DNA from: Thereva unica
Taxonomy: Eukaryota; Arthropoda; Insecta; Diptera; Therevidae
DNA length: 64,000 nucleotides
NCBI GenBank assembly: GCA_949987705.1
Contig: OX465281.1
Coordinates: forward strand, 3,946,001-4,010,000
Reading direction: 5' to 3'
Shown: positions 37,701-45,180 of the stretch, in pieces
Position numbering within the stretch: position 1 is the first letter of the stretch
How the letters are laid out: each line of letters starts with the position of its first letter
Notes under the pieces: generated by a model
Databases searched by the model: none
What the model saw: only the letters and a program-made list of their open reading frames with translations
What the model was told of the DNA's origin: nothing
Position numbers and translations under genes: made by a program

Positions 37701-40700
37701 AATAAAACAAGAAAAGAAATAACACCTTGTATATATAAATATTGCAATTGCGATTGAATAGGAAAAAAGTACACCGTACATTTAAAGATAGCAGCAACAG
37801 GTAAGCACGCTTTCAAAGCTTTTTTCCTTGATAAACTGCCAGTAAAAACTTCTAGAGCTTGGAAACTTATAAAAAAGAATTTCATTTCATCCACAAATAC
37901 ATCTTTTATTTACCGAAATGAAACGCAAGGTCGACTTATCAGAATCTCTGTACGCCCCAAGTTCAGTTCCTAACATTCAGCGTGTAAATTGCGTTCAGCG
38001 AACTGAACTCTAAAATAACGTCAACTCGCACAGAATTTAAACATATTTAACTGAGAATAAAACAAACCAACTGGACTCGAACTGAAGTTGAACGTAAAAG
38101 CGCGCTCAAAAGAGAGTAATCAACTGGAATAGTGAAATGCCATTCCAGTGGGCTTTTGCATTTCTGAGGTCTGGCGAAAAAGCCACAACAATTTCAACCC
38201 TGAACTGACCATGAACTGGGCTTTGGCCGGTGAAGTCACTTATGTGGATTGAAGTGAACGTCATTAATTCGCAAATATAGCATCGCATTGTGGATGCAGT
38301 ATAAGTCGCAGCATTGCCGACTTTTCTGTCGTTCTTTGTAAGCACGATTTTATGCTTTTTCTTGCCTACTCGTGCACTTCTGTCCCTTCAGCTGTTCGGA
38401 TTGGTTTTCGATACACATATAGGATTTCTTCTATGGTTATGTCTTTTGATTCATTTATGAAGCGTATGCGTTTGGGTCTGCAGAATCTAACTGAGGACGA
38501 GACTGGATTTTCGACGTTTACTGCGCAGGCATATAGCTCTTCGAATGTTTTAGATGGTCGTCCTGGTTTTCGCATAGGGTCTTCAGACCAATAAGGCAAT
38601 TCAATCGAAGATGTTAGCCAGTATTTATCTCTTTTCAAAAAAAAGTTCTTCTTTGTAACTGTAACTTTGTATCCATTTCTTCTAGAAATCGCTCTTAACA
38701 GGGGCGGCGAGCATAATCATTATGGGTGGGAAACACGCGCACAGATAACGGTTAAATTGTAAAAGGTCAATATCGGTCTGTTGTTCTATATGGTTGCCCT
38801 CTTCAGGAAAAATTATTGCTACCTGATATCTAGCCAAAAAAGGATAATGATAAATTTAAGAAGCCCACACTGCACTGGTGTCGAAAGCATTATATTTTTA
38901 AACGCGAGTAACGTTTTACCAATGCGGTCCCCAACTGAATACCAATTACGTCCATGCTGCTTGACTTCTGTAATTCAACGAGCAGCCGAATTCCGCAGGC
39001 GTGAATATTACACTGTTTGTAACTAATACGTTAAAAGCTTAGGGTATGCAGTTATAAATTCTTAATAGCTCTGATGGCCAGTTTCACAACCAACAAAAAT
39101 CGGCTGAAAACGACGTTTGTGAAGGACGAAAGGGTGAGCAGATTTTTTGTACCAACTCGCTCACTGGATTTTTGAATCAACTTTTTTACAGCTGTGTGGC
39201 TGTTTTTTCTTTCTGGAAGAGAGGGAGAGAAATAGTAAAAGGGAGAGTTAAGATTAAAAGCAGAAACAATAAACTTAAGCATTGCGAGTACATTCGGTTG
39301 GATACAGTTATCCAGCGAGTTAATCCAGTCCAGTGTTAGACTGGATCTTATCATCTAGATTATTGGAGTCATTAAAAATTGATTGGTCGGTAACACGGTA
39401 AAGCCTCGTTCCCACTAAGACGATCTGTTTAAAATGAAGAAGGCGTCCGGACGTGCATGTTCACACTAAGACGTTTTGTCGTACGAGAGAGCCCTATCTT
39501 CAACCAGCAAGATTAAGGTACGTGAATCGACATCCTTTTCGCACGAGCCCAAACGCCAAAATGATGTGTGTAGGGTGATCCGCGGGGTTGGAGAGGGCAC
39601 ATCGTTGCCATATCGTCTTCGGATGCATTCACACTATATCCGATCCGAATGTTTAGAAGGCTCTTCGCAGTGACAAAACGTTCGTTTAAAAACCCAGATC
39701 CGTCTATATGTGAACACAATTTCATATAAATTGTACTGCCACTGGCTTATCCGTCTCTTTAGACGGACCGAGAAAACAGACGATCCCGTCTTAGTGGTAA
39801 CGAGGCCGAAGAGCTTGGTTTTCAGTTAACTTTATCATTATTAGCAGTTATGGAACTAAAACAATGCGTTTGCAAAAAACAAAAATGCATGTTCACAGTT
39901 CGATGTTTAATCCAGCACTGGATTGTTCAGCTACACTTCCAGTGGCGCTGGAATGTGCAACTGGAATGAAAAAGTAGACTGTCACACGGTATACAGAAAC
40001 AGAAGGTAATGTAAAAGAGACGACAGCTTCGAATACCGTAAAAAGTGGGCGCCTAGAGACGTCAGCCCTAATTCAGAAACAACAACAACAGCTTCGATTT
40101 TATATGGAAAGCGGGCCCCACGTGACGTCAGCACTAAAATACCGTATACGGTATACAGTCTTTTACATTACTTTGTTTCTGTTTACCGTGGACTGTCAAT
40201 CCTGTCACTGTACTGGATTGTTCGCTGGAATGGGTACATTCTAGTGCCAGTTCACATTATTCCAGTGGCATTCCAGCGCTGGTTTCGATCGTTAGACTGG
40301 ATTGCTACTGGAATAATGTGATAATCAGCAAAGCTGTGAACTGTGTTGGATTGGATTGAGAGTAGATCATTTAAAGAGATTAAAAATAGGGCACGTCACA
40401 GTGGCATATTTTATCAAAGAAACCTTCGAAATATCTAGAAGGACCAGATCAGACTCTTCGTGATGGAACTTACCGAATCCCAGAAGCTTTCTGCTGTGAT
40501 TGCATTAATGAGCTTAGCTTTAGATTTGATGGGGAATGGGGCTCAGCTTAGCTTAGATTTGATGGAATGGGGAATGTGCATGTCTTAAGAATTTCCCATC
40601 GATGTTCCTTCTATATTGGCCTTGAGACACAACTCATTTCTGGTCTGTTGATTTGGATGCGCTTTTCAAGTTTATTTTCTCAGTTTTAGGCTGCATTCGA

Positions 40701-42707
40701 AAATTCAGCCAACTGCGCAGAAATGGCAGCACATCATTCAAAAAATCAAAACGGCTGCAGCCAGGCATATATATCCTGCAGCCGTTGCTGCGATACTGCC
40801 AATCCTGCGCAGCCGGCTGAATTTTCGAATGCAGCCTTAGCTCCAGTATTTTTGAAGATGGAAGTGAGGGATGTATGATCGGACAGACTGCGCTTTTGTG
40901 TAAGCTTTTTTTGTGAAAAATCTAAAAACAATCCCAAGCCGTTGTGGTGCTTTTCATACATTTAGTGCTGACAGTAAAAAAGTGGGTCACAATATGTGAA
41001 GCAGAAAATAATCGCAAGTACAAGTTTAAGATGCATGAATTATTTAGATCCCTGGAATGTATCTAAAATGTTTAATGCTTCATTCAAAAAAAATGTATTT
41101 AATAGCTTGGTAAAACACTTAATTCTTTACAAACAAACCACTAAATAATAAGATTGAAAGAAACATACTGTATATTAAACCAAAAAAATCTTAATTTCTA
41201 ATTATAAACAAAAATTGCTTAATGATCAATTCATATATTTGGAATTAATCAAATCAAGGCACAAATTTAAAAATAGCTCAACTTTCTCACACTCTTCTGT
41301 TAATATTTTGTACTATTTTCGGTTTGTATTTTTAACCAAGGTAAAAATGGTTCCTCTCCATCGGAATCAAAGTCAACTGACAAAGTATTAAGCAACTTCC
41401 TACTCTTTAGCAACAATCGCTTCGAGAAAATCAATATAAATTTCTGTGCGTGGAATTTGAAACGAAACTTTTAAATATATATTACAAGAAGACCAACAGG
41501 GGGAGGCCAGTCAAAACAATGATTAAGTTTAATTATATTTTCCATGCATTCACAAAACAACAAATTCTTTGATTCATTCTCCTGACAAGATAAGCTATCT
41601 TGATAACATTTTTTGGCGGGTAATTTATGATCGTAAACAAAAGTCGGAGGAGCTGGTGGCATATTGCAGCTTCAGTATTTTTATGTGGATGAAAAATTTT
41701 GTTCAACGTAAATATTAAATATTGCCAGTAATATTTTTTTTGGAAAAATTATGTCATGATGAATAATCTGGTCACTGGAGTAATTTCAATAATAACAACG
41801 CATAAATTGAGCAAGATTTCCAGTAAATGGAGTGTGATTGAATAGATTGCAGTGTGAGCTAACTCATCTGTAAAGATATCTGGCACAAACTCATCTACAG
41901 GCGGCTATTGTAAAATTGTCCAGGAAATTTTGCATGAAATTACGCTCGCATAACTCTCATTTTTATATATTGTGCCACGGAATTGATTTGCTTTCTAAAC
42001 AAGCAGGAACTACACTACTTCGAAAAAGTGACCAAGGATAGAATCGTTCTTAATTTGAATACTTTGACCCTGGCTTAAGCTAGAGCTGGTGGCAACTCCA
42101 CTTCATAGTATTACTGTTAAGATACACGAAATATGTTAATGCAGGGGTCATCCAGCTAAATGGAAATCGACTTCAATCATTTATAGCCAAAGATTTTTGA
42201 TTTGTCATATATGTGGCTGTCACCCACAGGGCATTATGCGATTACTGCGAGGTTTCATCGTCAGAGATTAAAAAATTCCGCATATCACTCTGTTAATGCT
42301 AATTTAATTAAAGCCTTTATTCTGATCCAAATGCAGTCAGACCTTACGCACATTTCTTATACAATCGAAATCGAGCTTTTTCTTTTCTTTGATCCCCCAG
42401 CTGAACTGGGTCTTGTTGTTCACATACATAACCTAACAAAAAGAATTAACATTCTGGCTAATTTGGGTACTTACGAAATTAAAATAAGTGCTGTTACAAC
42501 GTTGATTATCAATCCAATAATTGTAATCAGATTTGGGGCTAGCCAGAGTGGTGTTTTTGTCAATACCCAGCACCACCAGGGCTGCAGAAATGGATCCATA
42601 AGGCTCACATTCGTGTATGTATATTTATGCTCTTGGAGTCTCTTCAGCTGGGCCGGTGTTAGGAGACGGCCCTTGAACAACCACCTCGACATAGCACTAT
42701 ATAACAT
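13569..42707 (-). CDS. bbc: Choline/ethanolamine phosphotransferase (CEPT1-like), whole spliced gene
   Basis: Integral membrane enzyme that moves phosphocholine or phosphoethanolamine from its CDP form to diacylglycerol, the last Kennedy-pathway step, in ER/Golgi membranes. Coding exons on the minus strand are 42475-42707, 37404-37644, 37179-37337, one of 33492-33620, 28426-28557 or 22291-22422, then 18298-18456, 18075-18239 and 13569-13781. All junctions are GT-AG and phases agree, giving 433 residues (432 with the 129-nt alternative), close to the usual 400-420. The CDP-alcohol phosphotransferase signature DGx2ARx8Gx3Dx3D lies at about residues 109-131. Multiple hydrophobic segments follow, and the C-terminus is polar, Ser/His/Gln-rich. 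The start ATG at 42707 follows an in-frame TAA eight codons upstream. The symbol is the Drosophila name; orthology is inferred from protein similarity. Introns carry many transposon relics but the exons are intact. Confidence 0.93.
13950..14350 (+). mobile_element. CR1-like LINE relic, copy 1 (collapsed RT)
   Basis: RT motif A (LLDFSKAFD, about 14103) runs almost directly into motif B ([20 protein letters not shown] in another frame, about 14145-14210) and motif C as [13 protein letters not shown]. The Asp-Asp of the palm motif is changed to YAYD. It sits in the last bbc intron, opposite strand. Confidence 0.65.
14350..15959 (+). mobile_element. CR1-like LINE relic, copy 2, with 3' (TTA)n end
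   Basis: Successive pieces: linker ([15 protein letters not shown], 14400); a jump to RT ([40 protein letters not shown]); [20 protein letters not shown] at about 14850; palm motif altered to YAGD at about 14950; then thumb and C-terminal parts to about 15800. The element ends in AATAAATTTATTC and (TTA)n at 15930-15959, a typical 3' tail. Frames shift near 14680 and 15490. Confidence 0.75.
15960..16520 (+). mobile_element. CR1-like LINE relic, copy 3, head-to-tail
   Basis: Begins directly after the tail of copy 2 at [14 protein letters not shown], parallel to the [14 protein letters not shown] block of copy 2 (about 15070), and continues to a degenerate C-terminus. It is 5'-truncated and has stops. 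Confidence 0.65.
16560..17960 (-). mobile_element. Gypsy (Ty3-type) retrotransposon pol relic: integrase
   Basis: Minus strand, last bbc intron. From high to low coordinates: the zinc-binding end and core start ([16 protein letters not shown], about 17760-17700); core ([15 protein letters not shown], about 17560); the downstream core [15 protein letters not shown] (about 17410); then [20 protein letters not shown] and [13 protein letters not shown] (about 17060), the C-terminal GPY/F-like region. Frames are broken and no LTR or env could be identified. A palindrome interrupts it at 17565-17626. Confidence 0.7.
17565..17626. repeat. Perfect 27-bp inverted duplication inside the integrase relic
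   Basis: The arms (17565-17591 and 17600-17626) are exact inverse copies around GGCGTCGACTGCTACT, with an 8-bp spacer. One arm is the integrase codons for VDAFT; the other copies them backwards. Confidence 0.9.
18075..18239 (-). CDS. bbc: bbc coding exon 6
   Basis: 55 codons in phase 0, starting [20 protein letters not shown] and ending DLFRYCAQ. The HMSRSEM/LDS block is typical of CEPT1-like enzymes. Acceptor tttcag, donor CAG|gtaaga. The following 4.3-kb intron contains CR1-like and Gypsy relics. Confidence 0.93.
18298..18456 (-). CDS. bbc: bbc coding exon 5
   Basis: 53 codons in phase 0, from [20 protein letters not shown] to [17 protein letters not shown] continues the GKNGSTVA block supplied by whichever alternative exon is used. 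Two hydrophobic segments are visible. Acceptor gcacag, donor GTG|gtaagt. The next intron is only 58 bp. Confidence 0.93.
18457..19420. other. bbc intron sequence without recognised features
   Basis: Lies in the intron between alternative exon 4c and exon 5. AT-rich, with small unassigned repeats; no protein homology was recognised. Confidence 0.4.
19420..19980. repeat. Tandem repeat, about 122 bp period, 4-5 units
   Basis: The block AAGCTGTSTGGCG recurs near 19553, 19676 and 19918, with a diverged copy near 19795. Each unit also carries CAAAATGGCGGCCAA-like and GGGTATGAGAA-like segments. Units are diverged, so the array is old. Confidence 0.7.
20115..20746 (-). mobile_element. Jockey-type LINE relic, C-terminal part
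   Basis: The minus frames give [20 protein letters not shown] and [19 protein letters not shown], then [15 protein letters not shown] and [20 protein letters not shown], the C-terminal zinc-knuckle-like block of Jockey elements. It continues beyond a MITE at 20748-20972. Confidence 0.7.
20748..20972. repeat. MITE with GGGCCAGTTCACG termini, CTG duplication, inside the Jockey relic
   Basis: 225-bp, largely palindromic element with ends GGGCCAGTTCACGCAATTCG. CTG flanks both sides (20745-20747 and 20973-20975). Same family as 6477-6948. The Jockey coding relic resumes on each side, so this is a clear insertion. Confidence 0.85.
20976..21400 (-). mobile_element. Jockey-type LINE relic, RT C-terminal segment
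   Basis: The minus strand gives [20 protein letters not shown] and [20 protein letters not shown] ending WWPKTKQ, where the MITE cuts in. A 26-bp tandem duplication (TACTCAACTGTGGTACCCTG unit) lies at 21184-21240. Confidence 0.65.
21400..22290. other. AT-rich bbc intron
   Basis: Low-complexity A/T with short (CAT)n and (AT)n runs. Nothing coding recognised. Confidence 0.4.
22291..22422 (-). CDS. bbc: bbc alternative exon 4c
   Basis: 44 codons in phase 0, beginning [14 protein letters not shown] and ending [14 protein letters not shown]. Acceptor atttag, donor GCT|gtaaga. Cys replaces the Val of the GGVGKNGST block. The upstream half differs almost completely from 4a and 4b apart from its hydrophobic character. 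Confidence 0.9.
22423..23120. other. AT-rich bbc intron upstream of exon 4c
   Basis: AT-rich with no recognised element. Any splicing-control sequences for the alternative exons would be expected here and near exons 4a and 4b. Confidence 0.35.
23130..24195. repeat. Inverted-repeat element with GGGCAAAAACGCGRAAAAGG subterminal arms
   Basis: GGGCAAAAACGCGGAAAAAGG near 23197 has an inverse counterpart near 24140-24165. Repeated short blocks CCCCTCCGTAGCA / CCCCWCCGTGGC occur three or four times inside. The outer ends are unclear. Open frames here do not resemble proteins and are judged non-coding. Confidence 0.45.
24223..25093. repeat. hAT-like element with CAGTGTTGCCA termini
   Basis: Inverted ends CAGTGTTGCCAC / CAGTGTTGCCAT. 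TAGAGC is seen at both flanks, consistent with a degraded 8-bp duplication. GTATCC-rich subterminal DNA is present at both ends. It hosts another palindromic MITE at about 24496-24822. Confidence 0.55.
24496..24822. repeat. Nested MITE (TAACTGYGCAGTTTAT-type arms)
   Basis: The left arm CGGCCAACACACTTTCAA, then TCAACTGCGCAGTTGAACTG, is mirrored at the right by an inverse AGCGCACACACTATCACTTT and AACTGCACAGTTTATC. Boundaries are approximate. Confidence 0.5.
25334..25509. repeat. hAT-type MITE, second copy, 8-bp duplication with one mismatch
   Basis: Ends CACAGTATACAG... and the inverse CATGTTATACAGAAACAAGG. Flanks are TACAAAGA (25326-25333) and TATAAAGA (25510-25517). The interior matches the copy at 39985-40190 (GACGTCAGCACTAA, CAACAACAACTGCTTCGATT). 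Confidence 0.75.
25691..27290 (+). mobile_element. R1-group LINE relic
   Basis: Plus strand in a bbc intron. The frames give [20 protein letters not shown] and [16 protein letters not shown] (endonuclease-RT linker), RT motif A as [14 protein letters not shown] (about 26420), palm motif altered to FIDD (about 26687), then [12 protein letters not shown] (about 27095) and a C-terminal cysteine-poor region. Many stops and frameshifts. Confidence 0.65.
27290..27620 (+). mobile_element. Jockey-type LINE relic, RT segment
   Basis: [20 protein letters not shown], then LKALERIID and, in the frame at 27420-27620, [19 protein letters not shown], parallel the Jockey FIPKPGK...YRPISLTSFLLKTLER...DIEGAFDNV order. 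Motif A Asp and Ala are replaced. Confidence 0.55.
27621..28425. other. AT-rich bbc intron
   Basis: No recognised element. AT-rich DNA leading to alternative exon 4b. Confidence 0.35.
28426..28557 (-). CDS. bbc: bbc alternative exon 4b
   Basis: 44 codons in phase 0, beginning [14 protein letters not shown] and ending [14 protein letters not shown]. Acceptor taacag, donor GCT|gtaaga. Of the three alternatives its start (IPV) looks most like the vertebrate enzyme, so it may be the ancestral form; that is a judgement from memory. Confidence 0.9.
28558..29150. other. AT-rich bbc intron
   Basis: AT-rich; nothing recognised apart from the LINE relic that begins near 29150. Confidence 0.35.
29150..29270 (+). 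mobile_element. LINE endonuclease scrap
   Basis: The frame gives [20 protein letters not shown], the start of an apurinic endonuclease as in RTE-type elements. Only about 35 codons remain. Confidence 0.5.
29275..31110 (+). mobile_element. R1-group LINE relic, longer copy
   Basis: Plus strand in a bbc intron. In order: [14 protein letters not shown] and [16 protein letters not shown] (about 29354-29460); [13 protein letters not shown] and [16 protein letters not shown] (29640-29800); [18 protein letters not shown] and [20 protein letters not shown] (about 29940-30100); RT motif [15 protein letters not shown] (about 30155-30197). The remainder is recognisable only in pieces to about 31100. Several frameshifts and stops; GC-richer than the host DNA. 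Confidence 0.75.
31314..31680 (-). mobile_element. LINE 3' coding relic (family of 59.9-62.3 kb)
   Basis: The minus frame of 120 codons gives [50 protein letters not shown] and [15 protein letters not shown]. Each block has a counterpart at 61.3-61.65 kb. 5'-truncated. Confidence 0.7.
32190..32525 (-). repeat. tRNA-derived SINE
   Basis: The minus strand has a B-box-like GTCCCGGGTTCGTTTCCCGG and, just upstream, GGGTAAGGCGTCTGGCTACA, an A-box-like tRNA 5' half. The polypyrimidine-rich body follows towards 32190. Not a functional tRNA: no acceptor-stem closure was found. Confidence 0.6.
32530..33490. other. AT-rich bbc intron
   Basis: AT-rich; nothing recognised. It adjoins alternative exon 4a. 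Confidence 0.35.
33492..33620 (-). CDS. bbc: bbc alternative exon 4a
   Basis: 43 codons in phase 0, beginning [14 protein letters not shown] and ending [14 protein letters not shown]. Acceptor gcatag, donor GCC|gtaagt. The GGVGKNGST block is nearly invariant in CEPT1-type enzymes and leads into GTSVLSP of the next constant exon. It replaces 4b or 4c without changing the frame and is one codon shorter than either. Confidence 0.88.
34120..34466. repeat. MITE with GTTTAYATCCCAAACG termini
   Basis: The left arm TTTATATCCCAAACGCAAAG and the inverse right arm TTTACATCCCAAACGGAAAG enclose a GC-richer centre. The exact tips are uncertain. Confidence 0.5.
34985..35055 (-). repeat. tRNA-derived SINE scrap
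   Basis: The minus strand carries GGATTAGTGTATCCGACTAA, CATCCTAGAGATCTGTAG and the B-box-like TTCGATTCC. Another B-box-like TTCGATTCCCGGGTGGGACC occurs at about 34507-34527. Confidence 0.45.
35140..36030 (+). mobile_element. RTE-type LINE relic (endonuclease and RT pieces)
   Basis: [20 protein letters not shown] then [10 protein letters not shown] (about 35375-35465), then [20 protein letters not shown] (about 35482). At 35900-35990, [17 protein letters not shown] parallels the RT EEWNxGIICPIYKKG block. A hairpin-MITE end (CTACCACCC then CTG) sits at about 35856-35867 between the pieces. Confidence 0.6.
36130..37178. other. AT-rich bbc intron
   Basis: Strongly AT-rich with (AT)n tracts. No element or coding signal recognised. 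Confidence 0.4.
37179..37337 (-). CDS. bbc: bbc coding exon 3
   Basis: 53 codons in phase 0, starting [20 protein letters not shown] and ending GPEIWLTK. It contains the conserved [13 protein letters not shown] block and one hydrophobic helix. Acceptor ttctag, donor AAG|gtatgt. Its 3' splice partner must be one of the three alternative exons downstream. Confidence 0.93.
37404..37644 (-). CDS. bbc: bbc coding exon 2 (catalytic CDP-alcohol phosphotransferase motif)
   Basis: The exon completes the split Ser codon and encodes 80 further residues, ending FFQ. It holds the whole active-site motif: Asp109, Gly110, Ala113, Arg114, Gly123, Asp127 and Asp131 in the spacing DGx2ARx8Gx3Dx3D. These aspartates bind the metal ions and the CDP-alcohol in this family. 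The acceptor is tttcag|T and the donor is CAG|gttcat, a weaker donor than the other exons have. Confidence 0.95.
38340..38640 (-). mobile_element. Fragment of an unidentified repeat-encoded protein
   Basis: A 90-codon minus frame contains [19 protein letters not shown], resembling the GRPSxSFEE block found in repetitive arthropod open frames of unknown function. No other domain can be named. It lies in bbc intron 1. Confidence 0.25.
39402..39806. repeat. MITE with GCCTCGTTMCCACTAAGACG termini
   Basis: 20-bp inverted ends GCCTCGTTCCCACTAAGACG and GCCTCGTTACCACTAAGACG, one mismatch, 405 bp apart. No clear target duplication. The interior is CpG-rich. Confidence 0.7.
39985..40190. repeat. hAT-type MITE with perfect 8-bp duplication
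   Basis: 206-bp element with ends CACGGTATACAGAAACAGAA and the inverse CACGGTAAACAGAAACAAAG. GACTGTCA is exactly repeated at 39977-39984 and 40191-40198. It is inserted in another palindromic repeat (TGGATTGTTCRGCTGGAAT-type, about 39890-40345). Confidence 0.9.
40689..40836. repeat. MITE with GGCTGCATTCG termini and TTA duplication (PIF/Harbinger-like)
   Basis: 148 bp; inverted ends GGCTGCATTCGAAAATTCAG; TTA on both sides (40686-40688 and 40837-40839). A 3-bp TTA/TAA site is typical of PIF/Harbinger; the assignment rests on that and the GG tip. Confidence 0.75.
41296..41662 (-). other. Unidentified open region with a single internal stop
   Basis: Starting at ATG 41662 the minus frame reads [20 protein letters not shown] and has CEC and CX9C cysteines, then one stop (TAA, about 41471). 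After it the same frame runs about 54 codons with [19 protein letters not shown]. The total of over 110 codons with one stop is unusual in this AT-rich DNA. It could be a small decayed gene in bbc intron 1 or chance; no family was recognised. Confidence 0.2.
42475..42707 (-). CDS. bbc: bbc coding exon 1 (N-terminus and first membrane helix)
   Basis: Encodes residues 1-77 plus two bases of codon 78. Begins [20 protein letters not shown], then the family block [10 protein letters not shown], then a hydrophobic helix starting [10 protein letters not shown]. The donor is TTTC|gtaagt. A second in-frame ATG (residue 6) could also serve as start. The following intron is 4.8 kb. Confidence 0.92.
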
Positions 42708-43380
42708 TATTGCGAACTTTTTAAAGATTTAATATAATTTAGTCATTTGGTACTACACTTTATGTTCCTGTTTTTATCCTTTCCGAACTAAAAAAAATTT
42801 TTTTTCTGCCTTCCTCTACCACTTGAGCACCATCGGATGACAATCGTTCACTTTTTGACCGATACACGCGCTGAACGAAAAGTGACGAAAACAAAAATGA
42901 TTTCGCAAAATATCTAGTATTGCCAGATGATACATTATAATATATTTAATTCATACACCAACGGCTGTTAAATGTCGTTTCTTGAAATTACTTATTGCAG
43001 TGGCGAAATTTAATACGCTTTATCATTATAATATGCTAATATCAAATTAATAGTACAACGAATTCATAGGAATAACAAATTCATATCATATCGAAAAAGT
43101 TTTATCAAGCTCTTTTATAATGTCAAAAAAGTTTCTTTTTGTATGGTAGGACTAACGAACGAAATCGAAATGGTGAATATCAAAATCAAAAATGGGGTTA
43201 AATAACGTTTTTGAGTTCTAGTTCTAATGCACCAAAAGTAAAAGGTACTTCTATGACTTTACTCTGAAATGTATTTTACAGAAAATTGAGTTTGTTAAAC
43301 ACATTCCAATTTTGAGTTTTTCCCAGTTATCAATAACGGCCACGCTGTAAAAATGATTTGACCCCCTTTAAGGTCGTATA
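42708..43380. other. Region upstream of the bbc start
   Basis: AT-rich. It should hold 5' UTR or promoter elements if the first coding exon is also the first exon, but no convincing TATA or initiator could be chosen. Confidence 0.3.
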
Positions 43381-43902
43381 GGCTGTATCAGAACCTCTGC
43401 AGCGCTGCACCGACAAGTGTTGCTATTGGCTGAGGCTGGTAAAATGACAAGCAAAGCAGCACTAGAGCAGCGTGCTGCATTTTCATCTCAAACTCTAATT
43501 TTGCTGCATATATACATGCAGCACTTTTGACACTTCTTATTTGACAAGTGAATTTAAAGAAGACCCGCGAAATTTTCAACGAGCGAACAACAGGCGGTAG
43601 TTTTTTGTTAAAAGAATTAGATCATGGAGGGATTATTAACATTTTCAAAAATTTTATTTCGAGGTTTTACTGTCAAACAAAAATTGCGCTGCACGGGTGA
43701 AACAACAGGATCTGATACAGACTGCAGCATGCTGCTCTGGCGCTGCTGCTGCACGCTGCACATTTTTAGGTTCTGATACAGCCTTTAGAGTTTGAGATGA
43801 AAATGCAGCACGCTGCTCTGGTGCTGCTTTGCTTGTCATTTTACCAGCCTCAGCCAATAGAAACACTTGTCGGTGCAGCGCTGCAGAGGTTCTGATACGG
43901 CC
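43381..43902. repeat. Foldback element, about 120-bp arms
   Basis: The left arm from GGCTGTATCAGAACCTCTGC to GCTGCATTTTCATCTC is mirrored by the right arm ending CAGAGGTTCTGATACGGCC. An additional inverse tip (GGTTCTGATACAGCC, 43773-43787) shows that two related copies are nested. Confidence 0.75.
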
Positions 43903-43905
43903 TTA

Positions 43906-44264
43906 AAGGTACCTTTACATTATATGACTTGTCATATGACTTTACTGTCAATGAAGTCAAACCTAACAATGACATTTGTTTTTGACATGACATACGACAT
44001 TCTGTCAAATTTTGTTTTGAATATTCTCTGTTTTGACTTGATTTATCATATGATTTTTCTATCAAAATTACAAGTTGATAATCTATCTTGCTTCGTATTG
44101 TGTTCACAGTTAATTTTGACAAGTCATAACAGAAATATTCAAAGCAAATTTTGACAGATAGTCGTATGACATGTCAAAAACAAATGTCATTTGACATTTT
44201 ATGTTAGCTTTGACTTTATTGACAGTAAAGTCATATGACAAGTCATATAATGTAAAGGTGCCTT
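43906..44264. repeat. Long hairpin element (GTACCTTTACATTATATGAC arms)
   Basis: The two halves are inverse copies over most of their length: AAGGTACCTTTACATTATAT, then GACTTGTCATATGACTTTAC, and so on. It abuts the preceding foldback, so about 880 bp is nearly all self-complementary. Confidence 0.8.
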
Positions 44265-44629
44265 TATGTGCGACTTATGTGCGTGGCCTCATCAATCAGA
44301 ACGGAAGTATGTGTCTTTAAACATTCATAGAAAAGGCAACGAAGATTATTAGCATGAATAGCACAAATAAGAAAGTATGAAACTTTAAATAAATAATCCT
44401 AGCAAAGACCAAACGAAGCTGTGGCCCACCGTTTTGATGCCAATAACTCTGGTACCTCAAGGTGGAGTTTTATAACATACGGTGAGTAGGCCCGCCACAT
44501 CACCTTGCGGGGTCTGGGGTACAATATGTTTGGGGGCCCTTTAAGGATATTGCTAACGGAAGCTATTTTGGCCTTCGACAACATCTTACATCACGCATTT
44601 TGTCTAGAGGAATGATGTGTAAACTACCT

Positions 44630-44830
44630 ACCTGGTATATACCACGCTAATCAAGCACGTTCTGATGTTTGGATCAGAGGCGTGGGTTTTGATCCTCACT
44701 GCGATCATACAATGTTGAAAAAGATATAGAATTGGAATGGGAAAGGAACGCGCCACGCTTTTTAAAGAGCGTTCTAGCATTGATAAAGCAGCGCTCCATT
44801 TCTCGATGAATAAGTTTTCTCTTTTTCCTT
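44630..44830 (+). repeat. Possible tRNA-derived SINE
   Basis: TGGTATATACCACGCTAATC, then GGATCAGAGGCGTGGGTTTT and GATCCTCACTG, suggest A- and B-box halves of a tRNA-like head. Degenerate. Confidence 0.35.
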
Positions 44831-45063
44831 AATACCCAATTCGAGGCTGAGGCTTATTGTGAGAGTTATGTGACATTGCAAGTGAGGTCATGTGACTCAC
44901 TCATCCTCATTAGTGTTTTGGGATTCTGTTTGGCTAGATAGTTGGCTTTTTCGTTTCCATCTATCCTCTCGCTCCTGCCCCTCTCGTATCTCTGCACCGA
45001 CGAGCTCTCATGTTTTGAAGCCGTCGATGTATATCCGTAGTTAGTCTCGGATTGTGGTACAAG

Positions 45064-45180
45064 CAGGGGCGGCGCTTTCATAGATGCTAATGGAGCAGCT
45101 GCACCGGGCGCAATTGGACGAGGGCGCAATTTCAGAAAATCTTTAAAAAAAATTATCCTGTGCCTTTATTTTCATCTATT
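45064..45180 (+). repeat. End of an hAT-like element (family of 9265-10109)
   Basis: CAGGGGCGGCGCTTTCATAG, then a GCACCGGGCGCAATT block, match the reversed right end of the 9.3-10.1 kb element. The other end was not found. Confidence 0.55.

Noticed and set aside
42202..42732. 176-codon plus-strand open frame, the longest on that strand in its area
   Set aside because: It is the antisense shadow of bbc coding exon 1 and its flanks.
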